DNA of 64,000 bases from Paraburkholderia phosphatilytica (GTDB taxonomy: Bacteria; Pseudomonadota; Gammaproteobacteria; Burkholderiales; Burkholderiaceae). Made by a program: the position numbers and the translations under genes. Every line of letters begins with the position of its first letter. Positions within the stretch are counted from its first letter, which is position 1. Below are positions 1-8,942 of the stretch, piece after piece. The stretch spans positions 59,685 to 123,684 of the forward strand of contig NZ_QQOA01000023.1 of NCBI RefSeq assembly GCF_003443895.1. The letters run 5' to 3'. Below the pieces are notes generated by a model. It searched no databases, was not told the origin of the DNA, and saw only the letters and a program-made list of their open reading frames with translations.

Positions 1-1581
1 GCTGTGCCGCTGATCGGCGTTCGCCGAAGCATCGCCGCTTAGTGCACGTAGTGCATCGAGCTCATTGCGCAGCGCTTCGATCTGCGTGACGAGCGCACGC
101 TCTTCGTCGTAACGCGCATTGCTTTGCGTGAGCGCGGCAAGCGTATCGTCGCGTTCGGTGCGCAATTCCGCGAGCCGTTCTTCATGTGAAGAAGCGCCCG
201 CGGCCGCTTCGCGCTCCAGCGCCGCGATCTCCGCATCGAGCCGTTCGATGCGCTTGTTCGCATCGTCGATCGCTGCGGGCGTCGCGCTGTGCGCGAGCGC
301 GACCTTCGCGCACGCAGTATCGAGCACGCTGATCGCCTTGTCGGGCAACTGCCGTCCGCTGATATAGCGATGCGACAGGCGCACGGCTTCGGTGATCGCT
401 TCGTCGAGAATCCGCACGTCGAAGTGCTGTTCCATCAGTGCGGCCATGCCGCGCAGCATCGCGGACGCGAGCGCTTCCGACGGCTCCTCGACCTTCACCA
501 CCTGGAAGCGCCGCGCGAGCGCCGCATCCTTTTCGAAGTACTTTTTGTATTCGCTCCATGTCGTCGCGGCGACCGTGCGCAGTTCGCCGCGCGCGAGCGC
601 GGGCTTCAACAGGTTCGCCGCATCGTTCTGCCCGGCCTGGCCGCCGGCGCCGATGATCGTGTGCGCTTCGTCGATGAAAAGAATGATCGGATGCGGACTC
701 TTCTTCACCTCGTCGATCACGCTCTTCAGGCGGTTCTCGAACTCGCCCTTCACGCTCGCGCCGGCTTGCAGCAAGCCCATGTCGAGCACGTGCAGCGCGA
801 CGCCGCGCAATGGCGCAGGTACGTCGTCCGCCGCGATGCGCAGCGCGAGACCTTCCACGACCGCGGTCTTGCCGACGCCCGCCTCTCCGGTCAGGATCGG
901 ATTGTTCTGCCGGCGCCGCATCAGGATGTCGATCACCTGGCGAATCTCCCCTTCGCGGCCGATCACCGGATCGATCTTGCCGGCCCGGGCGCGCTCCGTG
1001 AGATTCGTCGTGTAGGTATCGAGCGCCGGGGTTCTGGATACGCCGGGCGCTGCAGGTATCGCCGTGTCGTCCGGTTCATCGGATGCAGCGGACTGCACAC
1101 GCTCGGCTTCGGCCGAACCTTCGGTGGCTTCGTCGAAACGGTGCTTGAGTTCCGTTGCCGGCACGTGTGCGAACAGCGGCGACATGCGCTGCGCGAACCG
1201 CGCGAGATCCGGCGCGCCGACCAGCGCGAGCAGCAGATGCCCCGAGCGGATGCGGCCGATCTGCGTGTCGAGCGAAGCAATCAGCCACGCCTGCTCGAAC
1301 AGCGCGATCAGATGCACCGAAAACACCGGCGTGCGCGTATTGCCCGTTTTCAGGCGCCCCAGTTCGCGCTCCAGATCGGCACGCAGCGCGTTCGTGTCGA
1401 CGCCGTTCGCGCGCACCACCACCACCACGTCGCTCGCGGGTTCGTCGAGCAGCGTCACGAACAGATGCTCGAGATCGACCTCGTAGTGACCGCGCGACAG
1501 GCAGAGGCTGGCGGCGCGCTCGGTCGCCTGGCGGCTGGCCGGGTTCAGTTTCGCGATCAGGGTCTTCAAAGGCGTGCTCAT
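1..1581 (-). CDS. tssH: T6SS AAA+ ATPase ClpV/TssH, truncated by window edge
   Basis: ClpV is the cytoplasmic hexameric ATPase that disassembles contracted TssB/TssC sheaths so they can be reused. The reading frame starts at the ATG at 1581 and stays open to base 1, giving 527 residues. An N-terminal Clp_N-type repeat domain (about 1-150) is followed by the first AAA+ module, with Walker A GEAGVGKT at residues 232-239 and a Walker B FIDEAH near residue 300. A charged helical stretch near 420-520 matches the start of the ClpB-type middle domain. The second AAA+ module, needed for a normal length of about 880-900, lies left of the window. It is the last visible gene of the minus-strand arm, 65 bases after tssG. 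The ClpV rather than ClpB assignment rests mainly on the T6SS context. Confidence 0.95.
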   Translation of the reverse strand, partial: MSTPLKTLIAKLNPASRQATERAASLCLSRGHYEVDLEHLFVTLLDEPASDVVVVVRANGVDTNALRADLERELGRLKTGNTRTPVFSVHLIALFEQAWLIASLDTQIGRIRSGHLLLALVGAPDLARFAQRMSPLFAHVPATELKHRFDEATEGSAEAERVQSAASDEPDDTAIPAAPGVSRTPALDTYTTNLTERARAGKIDPVIGREGEIRQVIDILMRRRQNNPILTGEAGVGKTAVVEGLALRIAADDVPAPLRGVALHVLDMGLLQAGASVKGEFENRLKSVIDEVKKSPHPIILFIDEAHTIIGAGGQAGQNDAANLLKPALARGELRTVAATTWSEYKKYFEKDAALARRFQVVKVEEPSEALASAMLRGMAALMEQHFDVRILDEAITEAVRLSHRYISGRQLPDKAISVLDTACAKVALAHSATPAAIDDANKRIERLDAEIAALEREAAAGASSHEERLAELRTERDDTLAALTQSNARYDEERALVTQIEALRNELDALRALSGDASANADQRHS

Positions 1582-1646
1582 GTCATGCGATCCGGTAAAG
1601 GTACGGCCTGGCGTTGGATGTCGTTGTGATTGAAATGCAATGCCGG

Positions 1647-2732
1647 TCAGTGCATCGCGTGCAGTTCGTAGCGCGCATCGGCACGGTCGCGATCAGCATC
1701 GCGCGTGCAAAGGAATGCATCCCAGCCGAGGCGCGCCCCTGCGCCCAGTTGCGCCGGGCCGACGTCGGTGCGCTTCAGCACGAGCGACACTTCATATTCG
1801 AACGTGATGCCCGCGAGCAGCGTCAGCATGCGTTCCAGTGCCTGCGCGCACGCGGCGCCGGGCAGGAACGCCTCGTACTCGGACATCGAAAGCGGACCGA
1901 CCACGAGCCGCGCGCGCATATCGCGCTGCCACACGCGGCTGCCGGCAAGCGCCGTCGCGTTCAGCGTCGCGTTCGCGCGGCCGAGCACGCTCAGCTGCTC
2001 GGGCGGCACGTCGTACCAGCGGCCGACGAACTGCTCGACGCGGACCGGCACGCGAAAGTAGTCGGTCAGTGTGCGCTGCAGATACGCGGCCGAAACGGGA
2101 CGGTGCCGCGCGGGCAACGCGTAACCGGCAATCGCCTCGTCAAGCAGACCGCCATGCTCGAACGCGCTCCGTTCCCGGCTCGTATCGTCGGCCACGCCTG
2201 CGAGCGCGAGCAGCAGCGGCAGATAACGTTCGTCACGATCGAGTTCGTAATGGAACGGCAGCCGGTATTTCTTCCACGCGGCGTAGAACAGCGCGGTGGC
2301 GCGGTTCGAGAACACGTCGAAGAATTCTCGCGCGGCACGATCGCGCTTCGTCTGTTCGCGTGCGACGAGCTGTTCGGTGTAGTGCAGCGGCAACGCGCCT
2401 TGCCCGCCCAGCAGGCCGAAAAATGCGGGCGTCAGCTCCACCCGCCGCAGCGTGCCCTCGCTCACCGCATGCGTGCGTTTCTCGCGCGTGTCGATCGGCT
2501 CGCCCGCTGCGTCGTACGACATCGCGCGTTCGATCTCGCTAGGCGGAAACGCGAGCGACAGCGTGTTGCGAAAGCCGATGCGGCGCGCGATCACCTCATC
2601 GGGACGCGAATCCGCATCTTCCGAGAACCAGCGTTCGAGCACGCGCACCGCCTGGAAAAACTCGAAGCGGTGCGGCTCGTCGAGCAGACGCTCGACTACG
2701 CCAGCGTCGATTCGCCGCTGCGCGGTTTGCAT
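1647..2732 (-). CDS. tssG: T6SS baseplate subunit TssG
   Basis: TssG is a baseplate wedge protein that works with TssF, TssE and TssK in the cytoplasm. The protein is 361 residues, usual for the family, and shows the family-typical start with a hydrophobic HRFEFFQAVRVLER segment near residue 20, then a region with FFDVFSNRATALFYAAWKKY. The ATG at 2732 is chosen because translation from there begins just ahead of the conserved region. The frame is open further upstream, but that part lies inside tssF. It overlaps the end of tssF by 37 bases, which indicates translational coupling. The neighbours tssF and clpV make the assignment secure. Confidence 0.95.
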   Translation of the reverse strand: MQTAQRRIDAGVVERLLDEPHRFEFFQAVRVLERWFSEDADSRPDEVIARRIGFRNTLSLAFPPSEIERAMSYDAAGEPIDTREKRTHAVSEGTLRRVELTPAFFGLLGGQGALPLHYTEQLVAREQTKRDRAAREFFDVFSNRATALFYAAWKKYRLPFHYELDRDERYLPLLLALAGVADDTSRERSAFEHGGLLDEAIAGYALPARHRPVSAAYLQRTLTDYFRVPVRVEQFVGRWYDVPPEQLSVLGRANATLNATALAGSRVWQRDMRARLVVGPLSMSEYEAFLPGAACAQALERMLTLLAGITFEYEVSLVLKRTDVGPAQLGAGARLGWDAFLCTRDADRDRADARYELHAMH

Positions 2733-4540
2733 CGCAGAATCTCCTCGCCGGTGCGCTTCGATATCACGACCAGTTGCACGAAGCTGTTCAGATGGACGTA
2801 AAGCCCGAAAAAGACATCGAGTATCCGCGCGAACACACCGATACTCGCGCCGACGAAATGCTCTTCGTCGAGCGTCAGGCGAATTTCGGTGCCCCGCACG
2901 AAGGTCGAAAACGGTTTGCCCGGCAGCCACTGCACCGCGTCGCGCGATTCGATCGCGACGATACCCTCGATATGCCGCGACGAAATCGCCGTGCGGCGCA
3001 GGTCGTACAGCACCAGCATTTCCTTCAGCGCGGCGATGCCGTCGTCGATCAGCGAGATGTGGTTGAGCGTCAGGTGCGAAATCAGGCGCCAGTGCGTCGC
3101 GCGGCCGCGCGGAAAACGCGTGCTGTGCGTCGGCCGGCGCAGCAGCGCGATCGTGCCGTTGACCGCTTCATTCGACGCGAACAGGTCGCCGCCCTCCAGA
3201 CCGATCGCGAGGCGCGCGGGCAAGTCGCGATTCGTGCAGGTGGCCTCGATGCTGAGCGTGTCGGTCTGCGCCTGAGTAGGCTCGAAATCGATATCCACGA
3301 CGGAGATTTCAGTCTCGTAGCCGGGGCTGTTCGCCGCCACCCATTCGTTGCGCCGCGCAAACCAGTAGCGCCCGACGCGCGCGGCCTCACCGTGATGCAG
3401 CGCATAGAACGGCCGGAATTCGATCACGCGCTCCTGCTCGGGCTGCTGCCGCACCAGATGCACCGAGTCGATCGAATAGATCTCGTAACCGAACGCCCGG
3501 CGTGCGTCCGCCACCACCGGATACGACACCGCTTCGTGGCTCACACGGATCGGCTCGCCGTGCTGACGGAACAGGTTCACGACCGGCGTGCAGAAAAGCC
3601 GCAGATGATGCGCCGACAGCAGTTCGAGCAGACGCCCCGCATGCGAATCGTTGCGCACCTCGTTCAGCGCGATATGCAGCGTCAACCGGCGGCATGGCGC
3701 CAAAGGCTTCACGAGCGCCGCGAAATCGACGTCGGCGAAATCGAATTTCTCGGGAAACGCGAAGTATTCGGTCAGCAGGCGGTAGGCGGGATGCGAGCGC
3801 GGTGGAAAATCGATCAGCGCATCGTGTTCGTTCAGGCCAACGGGTGCGAGTGGAATGCGGCCCAGCGTGCGCCATGCATTCGGCCCCTCTCCTTGCACGA
3901 ATGCCGCGCCCGCGTGAATGAACAGTCCGTCCGACAACGCGGCGACGAACGATTGCTCGCCGTGCAGGTTGACCCGCAGCGTATCCAGTTGCAGCGCGTG
4001 AAGGTTCAATTCGGGCTGCGTCGATTCGAAGGTGATCGACACAAAGCCGCTCGCGCTCGCGGGCAGCACGACGCTGGCCGGCGCCACCGCGATCGACTGA
4101 TAGCGCGCGTCCACGATGCGCAGCGGCGCGACCGTCACGTCGTACGCGGTGCGAAAGCGGCATTCGACGCCGTTGATCGCGCGCGACCGCAGCTCGGTGC
4201 CGCGCTCGATACGAATCGCGTGTTGGTAGTCGTCCGCGCCGAACGCGCCGGCAGCGTTCAGCTGCGCGATCGAACACGACGGAAACGGCCGCAGATAATG
4301 CGGATACAGCACCTCGACGAGCGCTTCGGTGAATTCCGGGTAATCGTCGTCGAGCTTTTTGCCGACCCGCGCGCTCAACAGCGCGAACGCCTCGATCATG
4401 CGCTCGACGTGCGGGTCTTCTCCCAGCACACCGTGCATCGCAAGGTGCGAGGCGACCTTCGGGTAACGCGCGGCGAAATCGTGCGAATGCCGTCGCAGGA
4501 ACGACAGTTCGCGTTCGTAATACGGCAGCAATTCTTCCAT
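2696..4540 (-). CDS. tssF: T6SS baseplate subunit TssF
   Basis: TssF is the large baseplate wedge protein of the T6SS. The 614-residue product has the diagnostic N-terminus MEELLPYYERELSFLRR, followed by a DFAARYPKVASHLAM segment and a PHYLRPFPS motif near residue 95. Length and order match the family (about 580-630). It lies between tssE, which ends 98 bases upstream in transcription order, and tssG, which it overlaps. Nothing looks truncated or frameshifted. Confidence 0.96.
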   Translation of the reverse strand: MEELLPYYERELSFLRRHSHDFAARYPKVASHLAMHGVLGEDPHVERMIEAFALLSARVGKKLDDDYPEFTEALVEVLYPHYLRPFPSCSIAQLNAAGAFGADDYQHAIRIERGTELRSRAINGVECRFRTAYDVTVAPLRIVDARYQSIAVAPASVVLPASASGFVSITFESTQPELNLHALQLDTLRVNLHGEQSFVAALSDGLFIHAGAAFVQGEGPNAWRTLGRIPLAPVGLNEHDALIDFPPRSHPAYRLLTEYFAFPEKFDFADVDFAALVKPLAPCRRLTLHIALNEVRNDSHAGRLLELLSAHHLRLFCTPVVNLFRQHGEPIRVSHEAVSYPVVADARRAFGYEIYSIDSVHLVRQQPEQERVIEFRPFYALHHGEAARVGRYWFARRNEWVAANSPGYETEISVVDIDFEPTQAQTDTLSIEATCTNRDLPARLAIGLEGGDLFASNEAVNGTIALLRRPTHSTRFPRGRATHWRLISHLTLNHISLIDDGIAALKEMLVLYDLRRTAISSRHIEGIVAIESRDAVQWLPGKPFSTFVRGTEIRLTLDEEHFVGASIGVFARILDVFFGLYVHLNSFVQLVVISKRTGEEILRCKPRSGESTLA

Positions 4541-4636
4541 CTATCGTTCCCCGGACCATCCTTCGTGCTGCCGCACCGGCCTTCGTCATGCGCCAGACCG
4601 GTGCATTACCCCGATACTCCGCTAAACCGCTAACCG

Positions 4637-5119
4637 CTACAGCTTCGCGCGTGCGCGCGTCACCGAATACTGCAACGTGGACGGTTGCAGCATCGCGTCG
4701 AAACTCACCGGTTCTTCCGCCGGGTGAACCACCAGCAACGCCTGGATCGCGAAATTCAGCGCGTTGGTGGACTGCTGGTCGTTCAGTTCGAGCGTCACCA
4801 CGACCTGCCGCAGACGCGGTTCATGGCGCGTGATCGCCTGCTGGATCGACTGGCAGATGAATGTGCGATCGTAGTGACTCGCGAGGCTCAGGCCCGCGAA
4901 ATCGTTCAGCCCGTACGTCAGCACCGATTGCCGGCATTCGGGCAGCATCGCGAGTTGCTCTTCCGTCAGCGCGATGCGCGTGTTGAGAATCGACTCGACG
5001 TCGCGCGCGACGCTGCTTTTCAGCTCTTCCAGCGACCATTGCCGCATCGCCGCCGGAGCGGGACGATGCGGTTCGTCGTCGAACAGCTTGTCGAGAAAGC
5101 TTGGTTCGAAGCGTTTCAT
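4637..5119 (-). CDS. tssE: T6SS baseplate gp25-like subunit TssE
   Basis: TssE resembles phage T4 gp25 and is thought to help start sheath polymerization at the baseplate. The 160-residue protein has the gp25-type core: VLTYGLNDFAGLS near residue 75, then a stretch with ITRHEPRLRQVVVTLE near residue 100 that contains the EPRL-type signature. The N-terminal MKRFEPSFLDKLFDD is typical of this family in Burkholderiaceae. No strong ribosome site precedes the ATG at 5119, and a large hairpin fills the gap after hcp, so translation may be weaker than that of hcp. Confidence 0.94.
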   Translation of the reverse strand: MKRFEPSFLDKLFDDEPHRPAPAAMRQWSLEELKSSVARDVESILNTRIALTEEQLAMLPECRQSVLTYGLNDFAGLSLASHYDRTFICQSIQQAITRHEPRLRQVVVTLELNDQQSTNALNFAIQALLVVHPAEEPVSFDAMLQPSTLQYSVTRARAKL

Positions 5120-5136
5120 CAGGCGTTGGGCGAAAG

Positions 5137-5200
5137 CGCGCCGGCAAGGCGCACAGGTGTACTAAGCGTACGGTGAAAACCTGCGCGCGCTGCCGGCGCG
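5137..5200 (-). other. inverted repeat between hcp and tssE
   Basis: The 10-base arms CGCGCCGGCA (5137-5146) and TGCCGGCGCG (5191-5200) are perfectly complementary. A second, imperfect pairing (GCGCACAGGT region with ACCTGCGC) lies inside them. The element begins five bases after the hcp stop codon and ends before tssE. No T-run follows on the minus strand, so a simple intrinsic terminator is unlikely. It could be an RNA-processing or partial termination point that separates abundant hcp mRNA from the rest of the operon. That role is inference. Confidence 0.6.
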
Positions 5201-5204
5201 AATC

Positions 5205-5708
5205 TCAGACCGCGTAGGTCTTGTCGTTCTTCGTCAGGCTCCACGCGCCCTGTGCGTTACCGCCCTGATTGCCGCCGATATTCTGCTGCGTGTACTTCCA
5301 CTGCACGGCCGCGTACTTGAGCGAAAACTGCTCGGTCGGCAGGCCCTCGCCCGCGACGCTCGGCGACACGTTCGAGATGATCACGTACTTCAGCTTGATC
5401 TCGAGGTACTTGATGCGGTTGCCCTCGCCGTCCGAGCGCATGAAGTCGACCGTGACTTCATCGAACGTCGTGCCGCCCGACGCGTGCTGGTACAGCAGCG
5501 GGCTGACGACGTCGATGTCTTTCGTGAACACCATGTCGCCATGCTCGCAGCGCTCCGACGTGTGACCGCCGGACGTCGAAGCCGTTGCCGAACGCGGCTG
5601 CGTGATGCTGTGGCTCCACGAATCGAACTCGATCCAGCCCTGATGGTCCTTGTCCTGCGATTCGCCCTTGATCGCAGGATTGCCGAACTTCACATATCCG
5701 TCCTTCAT
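5205..5708 (-). CDS. hcp: T6SS tube protein Hcp (TssD)
   Basis: Hcp forms the hexameric rings of the inner tube that is fired out of the cell. The product is 167 residues, the usual size, with motifs of the Burkholderia Hcp1 type: GESQDKDHQGWIEFDSWSH near residue 15, then SPLLYQHASGGTTFDEVTVDF in the middle and KLKYVIISNVS near residue 108. There is no signal peptide. It sits between tssC and tssE, in the usual order. The ATG at 5708 has a GGGGAG ribosome site 8 bases upstream on the minus strand. A hairpin follows the stop codon. Confidence 0.96.
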   Translation of the reverse strand: MKDGYVKFGNPAIKGESQDKDHQGWIEFDSWSHSITQPRSATASTSGGHTSERCEHGDMVFTKDIDVVSPLLYQHASGGTTFDEVTVDFMRSDGEGNRIKYLEIKLKYVIISNVSPSVAGEGLPTEQFSLKYAAVQWKYTQQNIGGNQGGNAQGAWSLTKNDKTYAV

Positions 5709-5786
5709 GCCGCTGACTCCCCAAAGAGGTGGTTTGAGTGCGCCCCGGACGGCCCCCCCGCCGGGTAACGCACCTGCTTCACTTGT

Positions 5787-7280
5787 TTACGCGTTTGCCG
5801 GTTTCGGCAGATCAGCGACGAGCCGCAGAGAAATGGACAGCTCGTCCAGCTGGAAGTGCGGCCGCAGGAACGCGACCGAACGATACGATCCGGGCTTGCC
5901 CGGAATTTCCGAAACCTGGATCGACGCCTCGCGCAGCGGAAATTGCGCCTTCTGCTCCTGCGTGGCGTTGTCGTCGAGCAGCACGTACTGCGAAATCCAG
6001 CGGTTCAGGAACACCTCGACGTTCTGCGCGGACGCGAAGCTGCCGATCTTGTCGCGCATCATCGCCTTCAGATAGTGCGCGACGCGCGACACCGAGAAGA
6101 TGTACTGAAGCTGCGCGGACAGCACGGCATTCGCGTTCGCGCTGTCGGTGCTGTATTTCTTCGCCTTCTGCACCGACTGCGCGGCGAAGAACGCCGCATA
6201 GTCCGAGTTCTTGCAGTGCACGAGCGGGATGAAGCCGAGGTCGCTCAGTTCCTTCTCGCGGCGATCGGTGATCGCGATTTCGGTCGGGCACTTCAGCGCG
6301 ATTTCGCCGTCGTCGGTCTTGAACGTATGCGTGGGCAGATCTTCGACGAGACCGCCGCCTTCCACGCCGCGAATCGCCGCGCACCAGCCGAAATCGTCGA
6401 ACGCGGCCGTGAGGCGCGCGGCGAACGCCCACGCGGCGTTGCACCACAGATACTTCGAGTGGTCGGTGCCGTCCACTTCTTCGACGAAGTTGAAGCCTTC
6501 AGCGGTGGCGCCGTCTTTCGGGTTGAACGGCAGACGGCCGAGGAAACGCGGCAGCGTCAGGCCGACGTAGCGCGAGTCTTCGGAATCGCGGAACGACTTC
6601 CACTTCGCGTATTCGACCGTGTCGAACACCTTGCCCATGTCGCGCGGTTTGCCGAGATCGGCGAACGATTCTAGCCCGAGCAGTTCCGGCGACGACGATG
6701 CGATGAACGGCGCGTGCGCGGCCGCCGCGACGTGCGCCATCTGCTCGATGAAATACATGTCTTCCGGCTGGCGCGTCACTTCGAAATCGCCGATCAGCGC
6801 GCCGAACGGCGCACCGCCGAAGGTGCCGAATTCTTCTTCGTACACTTTCTTGAAGAGCGCACTCTGGTCGAATTCGACCGCGGTCTTGAAGTCGCGCACC
6901 AGATCTTTTTTCGGCGCGTGAATCGCGCGGATCTTGATCGTCGAACCGGTATTGCTTTCCTTGCACAGGTAATCGAGCCCGCGCCACGTGCCTTCGAGTT
7001 TCTGGAACTGCGGCGCGTGCATCACCGCGCTCAGCTGCGCGGAAATCAGCCGGTCGAGTTCCGCGACGCGGGCGTCGATCGTGGCCGACAGATTGTCGGA
7101 CACCACCATCGTGCCTTCCAGCACCTGATTCGCGAGTTCCCCGATCAGGTCTTTCGCGCGCGCGTGTTCCGACTGGGACTTGGCTACCTTGCTCTTCTCG
7201 ACGATTTCATCGAGCAGCGAGGTCGTTTCCACACCTTGCTGTGCGCCCGCGAGCTGGGCCGCTGCCGTTTGCTGGTTCAT
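5787..7280 (-). CDS. tssC: T6SS contractile sheath large subunit TssC
   Basis: TssC is the large subunit of the contractile sheath and polymerizes with TssB. At 497 residues it is full length. Landmarks are TWRGLDYLCKESNTG (about residue 92), the GEFEVTR-type segment present here as GDFEVTRQPEDMYF near residue 165, and SAAHAPF-like AAAAHAPFIASSSPELLGL near 187. The C-terminal half carries FLNRWISQYVL. It begins 24 bases after the tssB stop, so the two are co-translated from one message. It ends 78 bases before hcp. Confidence 0.97.
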   Translation of the reverse strand: MNQQTAAAQLAGAQQGVETTSLLDEIVEKSKVAKSQSEHARAKDLIGELANQVLEGTMVVSDNLSATIDARVAELDRLISAQLSAVMHAPQFQKLEGTWRGLDYLCKESNTGSTIKIRAIHAPKKDLVRDFKTAVEFDQSALFKKVYEEEFGTFGGAPFGALIGDFEVTRQPEDMYFIEQMAHVAAAAHAPFIASSSPELLGLESFADLGKPRDMGKVFDTVEYAKWKSFRDSEDSRYVGLTLPRFLGRLPFNPKDGATAEGFNFVEEVDGTDHSKYLWCNAAWAFAARLTAAFDDFGWCAAIRGVEGGGLVEDLPTHTFKTDDGEIALKCPTEIAITDRREKELSDLGFIPLVHCKNSDYAAFFAAQSVQKAKKYSTDSANANAVLSAQLQYIFSVSRVAHYLKAMMRDKIGSFASAQNVEVFLNRWISQYVLLDDNATQEQKAQFPLREASIQVSEIPGKPGSYRSVAFLRPHFQLDELSISLRLVADLPKPANA

Positions 7281-7304
7281 CTGATCCTCTCGACCCGTGC
7301 GTCG

Positions 7305-7853
7305 TTATTCGGCCTGTCCGTCCTTGCCGTCCTCGTTGCCGCCCGCCGGCGCGCCGCCGTGCGAGCCCTGCGCGAGCGCCTGCACCTGCTGCGTGTTCGA
7401 CAGCACGTCGCTCAGCAGATCTTCGAGACGGTCGTTGCCCGCGAGCTTGTTGCGCAGGTCGGCGAGCTTCGAGCGCGCTTCGAGCAGACGCCGCAGCGGT
7501 TCGATCTGCGCGACGACCTCGTCCGGATTGAAGTCGGACATCGACTGAAAGCGCAGATCCACCGCGAACTTGCCGCCCGCGTCGGAGAGCCGGTTTTCCA
7601 CCTGGAACGCGGCGCGCGGCTCGATCGCTTTCATCACGTCGTCGATGTTGTCGCGGTCGATGCTGACGAACTTGCGATCGCGCAGCTTCGGCTGTTCGAC
7701 TTCCGACTGTCCCGCCAGATCGGCCACCACACCGACGACGAACGGCAGTTCCTTGACCTCGATCGCATCGCCGCGCTCGACTTCGTACGTGAGCTGCACG
7801 CGCGGTGGCCGCACTTTCTGCAGGCGCTTCTGGATACTCTCTTTCTTCGCCAT
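7305..7853 (-). CDS. tssB: T6SS contractile sheath small subunit TssB
   Basis: TssB is the small sheath subunit. The 182-residue product starts MAKKESIQKRLQKVRPPRVQ and contains VEQPKLRDRKFVSIDRDN and the MSDFNPDEVV segment, all family hallmarks. The last 20 or so residues are Gly/Ala/Asp-rich and likely disordered. It is the first structural gene of the minus-strand arm after the lipoprotein gene and is directly followed by tssC. Confidence 0.96.
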   Translation of the reverse strand: MAKKESIQKRLQKVRPPRVQLTYEVERGDAIEVKELPFVVGVVADLAGQSEVEQPKLRDRKFVSIDRDNIDDVMKAIEPRAAFQVENRLSDAGGKFAVDLRFQSMSDFNPDEVVAQIEPLRRLLEARSKLADLRNKLAGNDRLEDLLSDVLSNTQQVQALAQGSHGGAPAGGNEDGKDGQAE

Positions 7854-7907
7854 CGTCGGCTCCCCTGTTTTGTTGGCGTGTGGTTGGCGTGTGGTTCGCC
7901 TGTGCCT

Positions 7908-8630
7908 TCAGCGCAGCGCGCTGAACGGATCCGATGCGCCGCCGCTTTGCGCCGCCTTGGCCGGAGCCTTCGCGGGTGCGGCGGGTGCGGCAGGTGCTGC
8001 GGGCTGAGCGGGTGCAGCCTGCAACGCCGCGGCCGGACTGCTGCCCGCCGACGTGGCCGGCGAAGCCGATGCTGTCGTCGCGCTCGCTTCGGCCGGCGCC
8101 TTGCGCACGACGTGACGCACGATGCGGCGCTTCGGCGGCGTCTGCTTCTCGACCACTTCCGGCGGGAACAGCGTGTCTTCGCCGAGCGTGTCGCGCAGCT
8201 GCTGCGCGAGCGCCTGCGCGTCGGAACGCGCATCGCCCTGCAGCGACGAATCCTGCCGCAGTTCGCCGAGCGACTGCGTGGCGACCCGCAGGCCCGCCAC
8301 CGCGAGCACGCTCTTCGCGCCGCGATCGCTCTGGTCGCGCTGCAGCGCTTCCTGCGCGGCGACGATGGCCTGACCGTAATGCGCGCGCTGGAACTCGATC
8401 TGCGCGATGCGCGCCCACGGTTCCTCGCGCGTCGGATCGGCTTTCGACAACTGCTGATAGAGCGCGATGGCGCGATCCTGATCGCCGCCCTTCGCGACCG
8501 TATCCGCATCGGCCAGTTGCTTGTTAAATGTTTCCGGAGTCATCGCCGTGTTATTGCCCTGCGACGCACAGCCCGCAATCGCGCAGGCCAGCATAACCCC
8601 AGATAGTTTTACCAGAAGCCGCTCTTTCAT
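7908..8630 (-). CDS. TPR-like lipoprotein heading the T6SS sheath operon
   Basis: The 240-residue product starts at the ATG at 8630 with a signal peptide and the lipobox IAGC at residues 16-19, so it should be lipid-anchored. Residues about 40-140 look like two or three tetratricopeptide helices (DRAIALYQQLSKADPTREEP, then QAIVAAQEALQRDQS). The C-terminal third is low-complexity Ala/Pro/Ser and ends SDPFSALR. Similar TPR lipoproteins stand first in the sheath operon of Burkholderia T6SS-1 loci. It may act with the TssJ membrane complex, but that is inference from position and lipidation. The frame is open 37 codons further upstream, but that part lacks a plausible signal sequence. Confidence 0.8.
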   Translation of the reverse strand: MKERLLVKLSGVMLACAIAGCASQGNNTAMTPETFNKQLADADTVAKGGDQDRAIALYQQLSKADPTREEPWARIAQIEFQRAHYGQAIVAAQEALQRDQSDRGAKSVLAVAGLRVATQSLGELRQDSSLQGDARSDAQALAQQLRDTLGEDTLFPPEVVEKQTPPKRRIVRHVVRKAPAEASATTASASPATSAGSSPAAALQAAPAQPAAPAAPAAPAKAPAKAAQSGGASDPFSALR

Positions 8631-8942
8631 CGTTATCACCGACAGGCAGTTTTTTAATTCGGAAGAAGTACCGCGTTTTTGCTTTGGATTAGATGCGCGG
8701 GTATAGTACAGGCCAATTTTTGATAATTCAACATTCATCATTCGGGCAAGAAATTATTTCCGACTGCTTTAAATCCGTTTTGAAGATGAGTAGTTTTTTC
8801 CTGGAGCGGACCGGGACAACGCGCCTGTGTGAGATTGCCGATGGTGTGGCTGTCACATTCAAAACACATAGTTCTGGCCGCCTGCAGGGTTGATTGAACG
8901 CATGATTCACCGGGGAGACGGCCCACGTGCCGGTCGTTTTAA
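8631..8942. promoter_or_regulatory. A/T-rich divergent promoter region of the T6SS
   Basis: These 312 bases separate the two divergent T6SS arms. Most of the stretch from 8640 to 8880 is visibly A/T-rich, with several T- and A-runs, in contrast to the G/C-rich coding DNA around it. No convincing gene is present. Such low-GC control regions are common targets of H-NS/MvaT-type silencers. I could not assign a clear sigma-54 promoter or a known operator by eye. Confidence 0.6.

Noticed and set aside
2774..4633. 619-codon open frame on the plus strand
   Set aside because: Antisense to tssF, which is a secure family member. Shadow of codon bias.
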